Position numbers and translations under genes: made by a program
Notes under the pieces: model-generated
Told to the model about the DNA's origin: nothing
The model's database searches: none
The model's input: the letters and a program-made list of their open reading frames with translations, nothing else
Shown: positions 26,013 through 34,924 of the stretch, in pieces
Numbering within the stretch: position 1 is the first letter of the stretch
How the letters are laid out: every line of letters starts with the position of its first letter
DNA from: Pseudomonadota bacterium
Lineage (GTDB): Bacteria > Pseudomonadota > Gammaproteobacteria > Halothiobacillales > Halothiobacillaceae
DNA length: 61,274 nt
Assembly (NCBI GenBank): GCA_021801265.1
Contig: JAJYYE010000009.1
Location: 1 to 61,274 of the forward strand
Reading direction: 5' to 3'

Positions 26013-27200
26013 ATGAGATCGTCAAAAGGATTACCGGTTCTACTCTCGTTATCCCTCACCACCGCCCTATTGGCTGGTTGCGCCGCCGAGCGCCCGCCGG
26101 TCAATCTGGCGAACTTGCCCACAACTCAGGATAGTCTGCCACTCGGCGCCACGCGAGGTCCGGTCAAGGGCACGCTAACCCCTGAAGAAACCAAGGCGCA
26201 GTTCATCTCGCTCAAAGCGGATGAATACACGGTGAAAAAAGGCGATACGCTGTGGTCGATTGCCAATCATTTCCTCAAGGATCCGTACTACTGGCCGGAG
26301 ATTTGGTACGACAATCCCCAAATTCGAAACCCGCATAAAATTTATCCCGGGGATAAAATTGGCATCATGTACATCGGCGGCAAAGCGCGCTTAGGCATTA
26401 CGATGCGGCCGCATATGCGTTATGAAGCGCTACCGCCCGCCGTGAATGCCATTCCACTGGATACCCTGAAGCCCTTCCTCTCCTACGACCAGGTCATGAG
26501 TGAAAACGCGCTGAATGCAGCGCCCTATGTGCTCGCCAATCGGGATGACGCCTTGGCATCGAGCCTAGGCGATGTGCTGTATGCGCGCCCTGAGCTCAGG
26601 GGCGCGAATGATGATTACGCCATTGTTGGCAAAGGCAAGGCCCTGATTGATCCGGTATCCGGGGAATTGTTGGGTTACCGTGCCATTTATAAAGGCGAAG
26701 CGCAGATCACCCAACGAGGCGATCCAACGACGTTGCACATCACAAAAAGCCAGCGGGAAATCCTGAATGGTGATCACTTAGTACCCATCGTCAGCGAACC
26801 CTTCGATCACGATGTCACACCGAGCATTCCCGCAGTACCGATTGACGCCGTGGTCATCGACATCCCCGATGCCTTGACGCAGGTGGCTACTTATCAAGTG
26901 GTAATTATCAATGCCGGCAGCCGTAACGGCTTGGTGGTCGGCGATATGCTGCGCATCAGCAAACCGGGTCGGGTGGTGAGTGATCAATACACCAAGAATG
27001 AGCAGGAACTCAACAAAAATGCGAAGCCGGAAGGCTTTGAGCTCCCCAAACCGCCGCAAGTCAAATTGCCAGATTTCCCGATCGGCACCGCCATGGTGTT
27101 CCGTACCTATGATCGCGTCAGTTTGGCTCTGGTCGTGCAAACCAAACGCCCCATTCGAATCGGTGACTTAGCGCAAACGCCGACCGCCGACCTCGATTGA
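26013..27200 (+). CDS. LysM-domain lipoprotein
   Basis: A 395-residue predicted envelope lipoprotein. The signal peptide carries lipobox LLAGC (Cys about 22) and is followed by a LysM peptidoglycan-binding domain (about 69-116, YTVKKGDTLWSIANHFL, ending NPHKIYPGDKI). About 270 residues of beta-rich sequence of unknown role then include VINAGSRNGLVVGDMLRI. Its place between def and dprA is conserved in many proteobacteria. The ATG at 26013 is preferred because AAGG lies 9 bases upstream; the ATG at 26004 is also possible. Confidence 0.87.
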   Translation: MRSSKGLPVLLSLSLTTALLAGCAAERPPVNLANLPTTQDSLPLGATRGPVKGTLTPEETKAQFISLKADEYTVKKGDTLWSIANHFLKDPYYWPEIWYDNPQIRNPHKIYPGDKIGIMYIGGKARLGITMRPHMRYEALPPAVNAIPLDTLKPFLSYDQVMSENALNAAPYVLANRDDALASSLGDVLYARPELRGANDDYAIVGKGKALIDPVSGELLGYRAIYKGEAQITQRGDPTTLHITKSQREILNGDHLVPIVSEPFDHDVTPSIPAVPIDAVVIDIPDALTQVATYQVVIINAGSRNGLVVGDMLRISKPGRVVSDQYTKNEQELNKNAKPEGFELPKPPQVKLPDFPIGTAMVFRTYDRVSLALVVQTKRPIRIGDLAQTPTADLD

Positions 27201-27239
27201 CCGATATCGATCAAGGCTACGGATCAAGATCTCATTTTG

Positions 27240-28400
27240 ATGGCCACCTTATTAACGCCCGACCCACTCGAACGTCGGGCGTTATTGTTTTTAATCACCA
27301 TCAATGGCATGGGCCCCAAACGCTTACGCCGCCTGCTGGATGCCTATGAGAGCAACCAAGCCGCGCTCGCCGCCTCAGCAGCGGACTGGGAACGACTCGG
27401 CTTACCCGCCTCACTGGCTCGCCAAAATCCGCGCGGTGATGCAGCTCGGGTGCAAATCATGCTGGATTGGTTAGGACAGGATAACCAGCATCATCTCTTA
27501 ACGACCACGGATGCTGCCTACCCCGAGCTACTAAAAACGCTACCTGATGCGCCTGCCGCCCTATTTGGGCGCGGTGATATCCGATTGTTGCAAGAACCGC
27601 AACTCGCCATCGTCGGTTCACGCAGCCCGACCGGAGGTGGTCTGAATAATGCCCGCGCTTTTGCGCGTCATTTATCAACCCAAGGATTTGTGATTACCAG
27701 CGGCCTCGCGCTCGGAATTGATGCGGCGGCACATCGGGGTGCGCTGGCCGCGGGGGGCGCCACCATTGCCGTGATGGGCACCGGCCCCGATGTGATTTAC
27801 CCCCGTGAGCACGCCGCGCTGAGCGAGGAAATTGTGCAAGCAGGCGGGCTATTGGTGAGCGAGTGGCCGCCCGGCACCACCGCGCGTAAAGAGCATTTCC
27901 CTCGGCGTAACCGCCTGATTAGCGGCATGGCGGAAGGCGTGCTGGTGGTTGAGGCCAGCTTGCAAAGCGGCTCGCTCATTACCGCCCGTCTTGCCGCCGA
28001 GCAGGGGCGGGAGGTGTTTGCCATTCCGGGCTCCATCCATAATCCATTAAGCCGGGGTGCGCATCGCTTGATTCGCGATGGTGCCAAACTTGTTGAAACC
28101 GGGCAGGATATTTTTGAGGAACTGGCCGCCAGCCTAGGGGCGCGGCTACGCCAAGCGCCCCCCGATGCCCCGCTAAATGACACCGAAATTCAAGACACCA
28201 ATACGGACCTCACTCTGCCGGGGCTGGACCCGGCACAGCAACAGCTACTTGACCGGCTTGGCTTCGACCCCCAGTCGGCCGATGCACTGATTGCAGCGAG
28301 TGGATTGACCCCCGCCGCAGTTTCCTCCATCCTCCTCATGCTTGAACTGGCCGGATATGTCACCACCTTACCGGGTGGGCTCTATTCGCGAACGGCCTAA
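27240..28400 (+). CDS. dprA: DNA-processing protein DprA
   Basis: Binds incoming single-stranded DNA and loads RecA during natural transformation. The 386-residue protein has an N-terminal helix-hairpin-helix/SAM-like part (about 1-70), the Rossmann-like DprA core with SRSPTGGGLNNARAFA, SGLALGIDAAAH and GTGPDVIYPREH, and a C-terminal winged-helix domain (about 315-386). comF and a ComEA-like gene elsewhere in the window fit a competence capacity. The start is ATG at 27240; a TTG lies directly before it. Confidence 0.96.
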   Translation: MATLLTPDPLERRALLFLITINGMGPKRLRRLLDAYESNQAALAASAADWERLGLPASLARQNPRGDAARVQIMLDWLGQDNQHHLLTTTDAAYPELLKTLPDAPAALFGRGDIRLLQEPQLAIVGSRSPTGGGLNNARAFARHLSTQGFVITSGLALGIDAAAHRGALAAGGATIAVMGTGPDVIYPREHAALSEEIVQAGGLLVSEWPPGTTARKEHFPRRNRLISGMAEGVLVVEASLQSGSLITARLAAEQGREVFAIPGSIHNPLSRGAHRLIRDGAKLVETGQDIFEELAASLGARLRQAPPDAPLNDTEIQDTNTDLTLPGLDPAQQQLLDRLGFDPQSADALIAASGLTPAAVSSILLMLELAGYVTTLPGGLYSRTA

Positions 28401-28477
28401 GCCAGTGCAGAATGCCTACGCCCGATCGTGGCGGCGAGGTTTTAACCGGCGCCCAGAAAAACGTCCTGAGAGAATTC

Positions 28478-28972
28478 ATGAAAGAAACCGTGCTTGATTT
28501 ACTGATGTATTTATTTGAAAACCACATGGAAGAAGAGCCGCATCTGCCGCCAGAACCCTTGCGCATGGACTTGCAACAGAAATTGCTCGCCGCCGGTTAT
28601 GAATCAGACGAAATTAGCCGGGCATTTTCTTGGCTCGATGGCGCGAGTGAGTCACCGTCTTTAGCGCTGGCCAATGTGGTCGCCAATATGCCAAAGCCCA
28701 GTTCGTTTCGCATTTATACCGATGAAGAACAAGCCGTACTGGACCTCGACGCGCGCGGGTTCTTGTTACAACTTGAAGAAATCGGCGTGCTGAGTAGCAA
28801 CACCCGAGAAACGGTGATCGAACGCGCACTGGCGCTGGATCACGACGATATGGATCTCGACGACATCAAATGGGTGGTGATGCTGGTGTTATTTGCCCGT
28901 CCCGGCGAGGAAGCCGCCTTCGCCTGGATGGAAGAACTCGTCTTCGCTGAACCCACTGATCTATTACATTAA
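28478..28972 (+). CDS. smg: Smg family protein (DUF494)
   Basis: Small acidic protein of unknown function that in many gammaproteobacteria lies between dprA and topA, as here. The chosen start, MKETVLDLLMYLFENH, follows GAGAG and matches the family N-terminus, giving 164 residues against 157 in E. coli. The frame is open further upstream. The sequence is helical and acidic, with paired-repeat character and no membrane segments. A link to DNA processing or topoisomerase is only suggested by synteny. Confidence 0.9.
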   Translation: MKETVLDLLMYLFENHMEEEPHLPPEPLRMDLQQKLLAAGYESDEISRAFSWLDGASESPSLALANVVANMPKPSSFRIYTDEEQAVLDLDARGFLLQLEEIGVLSSNTRETVIERALALDHDDMDLDDIKWVVMLVLFARPGEEAAFAWMEELVFAEPTDLLH

Positions 28973-29004
28973 TCGCCCAGAATTTTGAGACTGCCCAATC
29001 CATC

Positions 29005-31557
29005 ATGAGTCAAACGCTTGTCATCGTCGAATCGCCCGCCAAGGCGAAAACCATTAAAAAATACCTGGGCCCCGGCTTTGAGGTGTTGGCCTCTTACGGC
29101 CATGTCCGGGATCTCATCCCCAAAGACGGCGCCGTGGACACCACCCATGATTTTGCGATGCATTATGCATTGATCGACAAAAACATCCGTCATGTTGATG
29201 CCATCAAAAAAGCGCTCAAAGCCGCCGATACCCTCCTGCTCGCGACTGACCCCGACCGCGAAGGTGAGGCCATTTCTTGGCATTTATATGAATTACTGGC
29301 GGAAGCCAACCTCTTGAAAAACAAAACCGCTCGCCGGGTCGTATTCTACGAAATCACCAAAAAAGCGGTGCAAGAAGCCGTTGCAAATCCCCGTGATCTC
29401 TCGCTCGATTTGATCAATGCCCAACAAGCACGGCGTGCGCTGGATTATCTGGTGGGTTTCAACTTATCGCCATTGCTGTGGAAAAAAATAAATCCGGGTT
29501 TATCGGCCGGACGCGTGCAAAGCCCTGCCCTGCGATTGATTGTTGAGCGCGAACAGGAAATTGAAGCATTTAAGCCACAAGAATACTGGACGATAACAGC
29601 CGATTGCCTAGCGACCGATCAGGCCAAACCACAACGTTTTAATGCCCGACTCCTCACCCTTGATGGCCAAAAAGTTGAGCAGTTTACACTCGCCAACGCA
29701 GCCGATGCCGATGCCGCGCGCAATCGGTTGCTCGCCGCCGCCAATGGCATGCTCACCGTGCGCCTGGTGGAAAAACGTGAACGCCGCCGGAATCCCTCGC
29801 CGCCGTTCACTACCTCGACGCTCCAGCAAGAAGGTGTGCGCAAGCTCGGACTATCCGCATCCCGCGTGATGCGTCTCGCGCAGGAGCTCTATGAAGGCGT
29901 GGACATTGGCTCTGGCTCGGTGGGCTTAATTAGCTATATGCGAACCGATTCGGTGACGCTATCCAACGATGCACTCGCTGAAATCCGGGCACATATTGGC
30001 GATAAATATGGCTCACCTTATCTCCCCGCCAGCCCGGTTCAATACAAAACCAAATCCAAAAATGCACAAGAAGCACATGAAGCGATTCGCCCTACGGCAG
30101 TGGCCAACACACCGGATGCCGTGCGCGCATTTCTGAATAAAGACCAATTCCGGCTGTACGAAATGATTTTTAAACGCGCGGTCGCCTCGCAGATGACCCC
30201 GGCCGTATACGATCAGGTTTCGGTTGATTTGGCTGCCGGTGCACCTCACGCCTTCCGCGCCACGGGTTCCACCCTCAAATTCCCCGGCTTTATCGCCCTC
30301 TACCGGGAAGATGAAGACGACAACACCGGCGATAATGATGAAGATCGCCGCCTGCCACCGCTGGCCGTGGGCGATAAAATCGGCCTGGAAGACATCGCGG
30401 CCGATCAACACTTCACCGAGCCACCACCGCGGTTTACCGAAGCCAGTTTGGTCAAAACGCTGGAAGAGTATGGCATTGGTCGCCCATCGACCTACGCCAG
30501 CATTATTTCCACCCTGCAAGCGCGGGAATACGTGCTGCTCGATCAACGGCGCTTCAAACCCACCGATATCGGCCGAGTGGTGAATGGGTTCCTGACCGAC
30601 CATTTCCGCGATATCGTCGATTACGAGTTCACCGCCAAGCTTGAAGATGACCTTGATGCCGTTTCCCGGGGTGAACGCGACTGGGTACCGCTGATGCGCG
30701 CTTTTTGGGATCCGTTCCATGAGCGCATCATCCACACCGCCGAGAACGTCAGTCGTCAAGATGCCGCACAGGGGCGCGAAATTGGTATTGATCCGAAATC
30801 CGGCAAGCCCGTCAGCGTGCGGCTGGGGCGGTTTGGCCCCTTCGCGCAAATCGGCACAAAAGACGACGAAGACAAGCCCAAATTCGCCTCGCTCAAGCGT
30901 AGCCAGAGTATTGCAACCATCACGCTTGAAGAAGCGCTCGACCTGTTCCAGTTGCCCAGAAAACTCGGTGAAACCCCCGAAGGCGAGCCCATTGAAGTTG
31001 CGATTGGCCGCTTTGGGCCCTTCGTCAAATTCGGCAAAATGTACGCATCGCTCGGCAAGGATGATGACCCATACACCATTGATCTTGAGCGCGCACTCGT
31101 CATTATCGAAACCAAAAAACTCGCTGAAATCAATCGGTATATCACCCAATTTGAGGGCGGAGTTTCAGTGCAAAACGGACGTTATGGCCCCTACATCACC
31201 GATGGCAATAAAAATGCAAAAATCCCGAAAGACCAGGACCCCAAATCGTTGACTTTAGACGAGTGCCTGGCATTGCTTGCGGCAGCGCCGGAAAAGAAAA
31301 AAACTGCCCGAGGAAAAGCTGCGGCTAAAACATCAGCAAAATCAACGACGGCCAAGAAGACTGCGCCCAAAACCCAAAAAAAGGCCCCAAAAGACGCCAC
31401 TCAAACTCCGGCTAAAAAAACCACAGCGACGAAAACAACACGCGCTAAAAAAACTGCTGAACCGAGCGCCGAACGCACCACGGAGCAGCCCGCCACCCCA
31501 ACGGCGGCTAAGAAGGCCCCTCGCACGCGCAAAACCGCTGCGCCCGTCAAGGAATAA
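29005..31557 (+). CDS. topA: DNA topoisomerase I with Lys/Ala-rich tail and no zinc fingers
   Basis: Relaxes negatively supercoiled DNA, 850 residues. The Toprim domain (about 3-115, VIVESPAKAKTI and TDPDREGEAISWH) and the type IA core carry the active-site Tyr311 in LISYMRTDS. The C-terminus has two or three Topo_C-type repeats (GRFGPFAQIG, GRFGPFVKFG, GRYGPYITDG) in place of the zinc fingers of E. coli TopA. It then ends in a Lys/Ala/Thr-rich tail of about 90 residues (762-850), histone H1-like in composition, probably for non-specific DNA binding. Confidence 0.96.
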   Translation: MSQTLVIVESPAKAKTIKKYLGPGFEVLASYGHVRDLIPKDGAVDTTHDFAMHYALIDKNIRHVDAIKKALKAADTLLLATDPDREGEAISWHLYELLAEANLLKNKTARRVVFYEITKKAVQEAVANPRDLSLDLINAQQARRALDYLVGFNLSPLLWKKINPGLSAGRVQSPALRLIVEREQEIEAFKPQEYWTITADCLATDQAKPQRFNARLLTLDGQKVEQFTLANAADADAARNRLLAAANGMLTVRLVEKRERRRNPSPPFTTSTLQQEGVRKLGLSASRVMRLAQELYEGVDIGSGSVGLISYMRTDSVTLSNDALAEIRAHIGDKYGSPYLPASPVQYKTKSKNAQEAHEAIRPTAVANTPDAVRAFLNKDQFRLYEMIFKRAVASQMTPAVYDQVSVDLAAGAPHAFRATGSTLKFPGFIALYREDEDDNTGDNDEDRRLPPLAVGDKIGLEDIAADQHFTEPPPRFTEASLVKTLEEYGIGRPSTYASIISTLQAREYVLLDQRRFKPTDIGRVVNGFLTDHFRDIVDYEFTAKLEDDLDAVSRGERDWVPLMRAFWDPFHERIIHTAENVSRQDAAQGREIGIDPKSGKPVSVRLGRFGPFAQIGTKDDEDKPKFASLKRSQSIATITLEEALDLFQLPRKLGETPEGEPIEVAIGRFGPFVKFGKMYASLGKDDDPYTIDLERALVIIETKKLAEINRYITQFEGGVSVQNGRYGPYITDGNKNAKIPKDQDPKSLTLDECLALLAAAPEKKKTARGKAAAKTSAKSTTAKKTAPKTQKKAPKDATQTPAKKTTATKTTRAKKTAEPSAERTTEQPATPTAAKKAPRTRKTAAPVKE

Positions 31558-31933
31558 GGGGCCACCTACGTCAGATGAATACTCCTTTGCCACCGTGTTT
31601 ACAGGTAACTGAATTGCGGCAGGGGGCCGTCACGGTCTTGCGCATATCCTCGCGCATGAATGCCGACGACATCACTATGCGCGCTCCGATGATCATGCCC
31701 CCCGCAGGCGGCGAACCGTCCGGTCAACTGCGGGGTAAACCGGCCGGTGGCGATTACGGGTGCCATGCCCTCGCCCCGAACCGCACTGCGAACGGCTTAC
31801 CACGTTGATCGGTATCAACGGCGTCGTGCTGCATTATCGCGGTACAGGCGGTCGGTTAGCCACCGAGGGGTTCGAATTTAATCAACATCGGCCGGTGTGT
31901 GCCGCTTCGGCGCATTGCCGCGGTTAAAACGCC
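31558..31933. other. Intergenic region between topA and tsaC, possible decayed small gene
   Basis: About 375 bases with no recognised gene. A plus-strand frame from an ATG at 31575 runs to 31808. After a one-frame shift another open stretch continues to 31926 (GINGVVLHYRG, GFEFNQHRP). Together they might be an old frameshifted gene, but I recognise no family. A small hairpin, CGTTGAT-CGGT-ATCAACG, lies at 31803-31820. No clear terminator after topA. Confidence 0.3.
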
Positions 31934-32488
31934 ATGCCAACTGCCTTTCAATTGCGCCAAGCACGCGACACGATCCACGCGGGTGGGGTAGTGGCCTACC
32001 CCACTGAAGCCGTATTTGGCTTGGGTTGCGATCCAGAAAACGAAGACGCCGTGCAAAAAATACTCAAGCTAAAACAACGGGATTGGCGCAAGGGCCTGAT
32101 TTTAATCGCGGCGACAGTCGATCAAATCCGGCCGTGGATCAACCTGCCGCAGGAAGCCTTAGCGCCAATTTCTGCCTACTGGCCGGGCCCCGTCACGTGG
32201 GTGGTTCCCGCCAGCGCGGGTGCGCCCGATTGGATCACCGGCGGGCGCAAGGAGATTGCGGTACGCATCACCGCACACCCCGTTGCTGCCGCCCTCGCCG
32301 CCACCTTCGGTGGTGCACTGGTCTCCACCAGCGCCAACCCGGCAGCCTCCCCCCCGGCGCGTGGCCCACTAACCGTTCGACACTATTTTGGACAGCATTT
32401 GGATTTGATTATGAGTGGCGAAGTTAATCATGGCGCGCAACCGACCCCCATCCGCCATTGGCGCACCGGTGAATGGCTTCGCAGCTAA
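31934..32488 (+). CDS. tsaC: L-threonylcarbamoyladenylate synthase, TsaC/YrdC family
   Basis: Makes threonylcarbamoyl-AMP for the t6A37 modification of ANN-decoding tRNAs. The 184 residues match single-domain TsaC: GGVVAYPTEAVFGLGCDP, KLKQRDWRKGLILI (ATP and threonine site), YWPGPVTWVVP, and VSTSANPA. It lies after topA and before hemF, the order seen in E. coli relatives. Confidence 0.95.
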   Translation: MPTAFQLRQARDTIHAGGVVAYPTEAVFGLGCDPENEDAVQKILKLKQRDWRKGLILIAATVDQIRPWINLPQEALAPISAYWPGPVTWVVPASAGAPDWITGGRKEIAVRITAHPVAAALAATFGGALVSTSANPAASPPARGPLTVRHYFGQHLDLIMSGEVNHGAQPTPIRHWRTGEWLRS

Positions 32489-32617
32489 ACTCACTTGAAT
32501 GCATGGCCGACACAACGGGGCGGTGGCGCCCATGCCGTTATTCAAAAATTGGCGGTGGATACTACGCCCCGCCCCCAAACTCCGGCACGAGACGCCCGGC
32601 GATTTATCTTTTTGGCC

Positions 32618-32626
32618 TGATATAAT
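32618..32626 (+). promoter_or_regulatory. Extended -10 promoter for hemF
   Basis: TGATATAAT is a perfect extended -10 box (TGn followed by TATAAT at 32621-32626), 52 bases before the first hemF ATG. No good -35 hexamer is visible, as is common for extended -10 promoters. It lies in the 189-base gap after tsaC. Confidence 0.55.
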
Positions 32627-32644
32627 GCCCCTTCACTTCGCCCC

Positions 32645-32674
32645 TATCGGGGTGCCCCTATTCATCCCCCGATA
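32645..32674 (+). promoter_or_regulatory. Leader hairpin in front of hemF
   Basis: Arms TATCGGGG (32645-32652) and CCCCGATA (32667-32674) can pair around a 14-base loop, ending 3 bases before the ATG at 32678. It has no T run, so it is not a terminator. It could hide the ribosome site of the first ATG and favour the second one at 32690. Function is unproven. Confidence 0.35.
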
Positions 32675-32677
32675 ACC

Positions 32678-33631
32678 ATGGGAAAAATCATGCTCGATAT
32701 TCAACGTGTCCGCGAGTACCTCATTGATCTGCAAGATCGCATTGTGATGGGCCTCGAAGCCTTTGAGCCGGCAGCCCGCTTTATCCCTGATGATTGGCAG
32801 CGCCCGGACGGAGAATCCTTAAGTGGTTTGGGGCGCGGACGCATACTGGAAGGCGGTGCCGTGTTCGAGCGGGCGGGCATTAATTTCTCCGATGTACGCG
32901 GCCAAAAGTTACCGCCTTCCGCCACGGCGCATCGCCCCGATTTAGCAGGGGGGCAATTTGAAGCCATGGGCGTATCATTGGTGATTCATCCGCGCAATCC
33001 GTATGCGCCTACCTCACACGCCAACGTGCGGTTTTTCTCGGCAGAAAAAGAAGGCCATGAGCCCATCTGGTGGTTTGGCGGTGGCTTTGATCTCACGCCT
33101 TATTACGGGTTCACCGAAGATGCGGTACATTGGCATCAGCAATCCCAGCAAGCCTGCGCACCCTTTGGGGATGCGTTGTACCCGCGTTTCAAACAGTGGT
33201 GCGATGAATATTTTTGGCTCAAACACCGCCATGAGCCGCGCGGGGTGGGTGGGGTGTTCTTTGATGATTTTGGCGCCGATGGCACCGTCGATTTTGAGTC
33301 CGCATTTGGCTTGATGCGCTCGGTCGGCGACCACTATCTGCCCGCATACACCCCGATTGTAGAACGGCGCCGAGACACCCCCTATGGCGAACGCGAACGC
33401 GATTTCCAGCTCTATCGGCGTGGGCGGTATGTGGAGTTCAACCTCGTGTGCGACCGCGGCACGCTATTTGGTTTGCAGTCCGGTGGACGCACGGAATCGA
33501 TCTTAATGTCGATGCCACCAGAGGTGCGGTGGCGGTATAACTGGACGCCCGAGCCAGACAGCCCCGAGGCTGAGCTGTATCGTGAATTTCTCCGCCCGCG
33601 TGATTGGTTGGCTGAGCACAATCACGGGTAA
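32678..33631 (+). CDS. hemF: Oxygen-dependent coproporphyrinogen III oxidase
   Basis: Haem pathway enzyme that oxidatively decarboxylates coproporphyrinogen III to protoporphyrinogen IX using O2. Family blocks are near complete: [63 protein letters not shown] and [10 protein letters not shown]. It is 317 residues long from the first ATG, or 313 from the ATG at 32690, which has GGGAAAA before it. Its stop abuts the convergent nuclease stop. The enzyme implies aerobic growth. Confidence 0.97.
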   Translation: MGKIMLDIQRVREYLIDLQDRIVMGLEAFEPAARFIPDDWQRPDGESLSGLGRGRILEGGAVFERAGINFSDVRGQKLPPSATAHRPDLAGGQFEAMGVSLVIHPRNPYAPTSHANVRFFSAEKEGHEPIWWFGGGFDLTPYYGFTEDAVHWHQQSQQACAPFGDALYPRFKQWCDEYFWLKHRHEPRGVGGVFFDDFGADGTVDFESAFGLMRSVGDHYLPAYTPIVERRRDTPYGERERDFQLYRRGRYVEFNLVCDRGTLFGLQSGGRTESILMSMPPEVRWRYNWTPEPDSPEAELYREFLRPRDWLAEHNHG

Positions 33632-34471
33632 TTAGCGCGTTGACACCGTGATTGAACGTGGGGATTCAATCGGCATTCGCCATTCTTGATAGCGATTGCG
33701 ATCCGGCACCAGCCAGCCGCGCGCTTTGATCGTTTCGCCGCGCCAGGTCGAAAAATCCACCCCATTAAACGTACTCCAAACCCGCGCGGGTATCTGCAGC
33801 GCGACACGACCTTCCAGATTCACCCACACAGTTTTTCGGGTTTGATGCACTGACACCACCTTGCCGCGAATAATCGCCGCGCCTTGGACATCGGCAGGAA
33901 CGCCCTTCCCGGTATCAATACCGGGCGAATATTCAGCAGAGCGCCAAATACCCACCTGGTGTTGTTCCGCTTGGTGCTCAATAGCCGTCAAGCAATCCGC
34001 CAAAACAAGATTCGGTGGCATATACACAGCCATCGCCATGCCTTGCGCCACTAATTCCGCCTGAATGGATTGGCCATCTGGCATAAAAAGGTAGGCAATT
34101 TTCCGACCATAACGATCTTCCGGTTCTTCGCCATACTGCACCAGTAAGCGATTACGCGATTGAGCCAGCAAGGCTTGCAGCGACTGGCGACTGGCATCAC
34201 CAAAGGATTCGGCCGGTTTGGCCGGACGATCGTTGTAGGCTGGGTGCGCCACTTCTGGCGCATCAATCCCGGCCAAGCGTACCCGCTCACCGGTGGTGAG
34301 GCGAACAGTATCGCCGTCATCGACATAACCGACTACCGCCGCCACCGCGTGATCGGGCGCTGGACAGGCAACAGATGGCCCCGCCTGTACAGGTGCCCCT
34401 ATCAGTAAACTGACCCATAAAAAAAAGACACCCCGCCACACTAGGCCAGGTGTCTTTTTGGGCAAACCCAT
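33632..34471 (-). CDS. Secreted thermonuclease-like (SNase fold) protein
   Basis: A 279-residue exported protein. The signal peptide (KK, then VFFLWVSLLIGAPVQA) is followed by a staphylococcal nuclease domain (about 48-175) with YVDDGDTVRL, RLAGIDAPEVAHP, EDRYGRKIAYLF and a trailing AEYSPGID. The key Arg, Asp and Glu positions of the active site look kept. About 90 residues of unknown role follow. The N-terminal codons overlap a strong terminator-shaped hairpin (34419-34459), discussed separately. It probably degrades extracellular or periplasmic DNA/RNA. It lies downstream of rpmE2. Confidence 0.83.
   Translation of the reverse strand: MGLPKKTPGLVWRGVFFLWVSLLIGAPVQAGPSVACPAPDHAVAAVVGYVDDGDTVRLTTGERVRLAGIDAPEVAHPAYNDRPAKPAESFGDASRQSLQALLAQSRNRLLVQYGEEPEDRYGRKIAYLFMPDGQSIQAELVAQGMAMAVYMPPNLVLADCLTAIEHQAEQHQVGIWRSAEYSPGIDTGKGVPADVQGAAIIRGKVVSVHQTRKTVWVNLEGRVALQIPARVWSTFNGVDFSTWRGETIKARGWLVPDRNRYQEWRMPIESPRSITVSTR
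34419..34459 (-). terminator. Terminator-like hairpin inside the nuclease signal-peptide codons
   Basis: Read leftward: AAAAAGACACC, a 16-base loop, GGTGTCTTTTTTTT. The 11-base stem and eight T residues look like a good Rho-independent terminator. It lies 35-75 bases after the rpmE2 stop and so probably ends that transcript, yet it is within codons 5-18 of the nuclease gene. Confidence 0.65.
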
Positions 34472-34493
34472 CACAGCGCCGAAAGGGCTGTGA

Positions 34494-34739
34494 TTATTTG
34501 CGGCCGTAGCGATTGAGGAATTTATCCACTTGCTTGGCCGTACTGGAATCCATCCGCTTGCCGGTGTAGAACGGGTGACTTGCAGATGAAATTTCAATTT
34601 TAACCAAAGGATATTCTTCGCCATCGGTCCATTTAATGGTTTCTTTGGCGCGAATGGTTGAACGGGTCAACGTCGCGAAATCCGAAGCCAAATCCTGAAA
34701 CACGACAGGACGATAATTAGGGTGAATGTCTGGTTTCAT
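34494..34739 (-). CDS. rpmE2: 50S ribosomal protein L31, type B (zinc-independent)
   Basis: An 81-residue L31 of the C-minus type: no cysteines, with [10 protein letters not shown] and [13 protein letters not shown] as family markers. In other bacteria this form replaces the zinc-containing L31 when zinc is scarce and is often under Zur. I could not find a convincing Zur box upstream, and no second rpmE lies in the window, so it may be the only L31. A hairpin (34471-34493) follows the stop at once. Confidence 0.96.
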   Translation of the reverse strand: MKPDIHPNYRPVVFQDLASDFATLTRSTIRAKETIKWTDGEEYPLVKIEISSASHPFYTGKRMDSSTAKQVDKFLNRYGRK

Positions 34740-34893
34740 GGAGGATACCTTGAGAAAAATGATTCTGAAAAATGTTTGCGGGTAATCGGTTTAATCGCTG
34801 CCCAATCAAAGCGGCGAAAATAGCCCAAAGCACGATCAGGACAATGATTGGTTTATTAAGGGCGGCGATCTTACCGTAAAGATACGGTATCAT
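34717..34893 (-). CDS. Possible small membrane protein before rpmE2
   Basis: A 58-codon frame between comF and rpmE2 that overlaps the rpmE2 start by 23 bases. It would encode one hydrophobic span ([16 protein letters not shown]) followed by a basic end. It has no good ribosome site, and the stretch also includes an inverted repeat (TACCGTA-AAGA-TACGGTA, 34872-34889) that could be an operator for rpmE2 instead. Weak call. Confidence 0.2.
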   Translation of the reverse strand: MIPYLYGKIAALNKPIIVLIVLWAIFAALIGQRLNRLPANIFQNHFSQGILHETRHSP

Positions 34894-34924
34894 CAACAGA
34901 AAACTTGCCGTCACCCCCCCGCCT

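Noticed and set aside
30013-31149. 378-codon open frame antisense to topA
   Set aside because: It mirrors topA codon structure, has no ribosome site and no domain; topA on the plus strand is certain.
34872-34889. TACCGTA-AAGA-TACGGTA inverted repeat as a Zur box for rpmE2
   Set aside because: It does not resemble the usual gammaproteobacterial Zur operator (GTTATA-type core), and it lies about 130 bases from the start. Kept only as a possible unknown operator.
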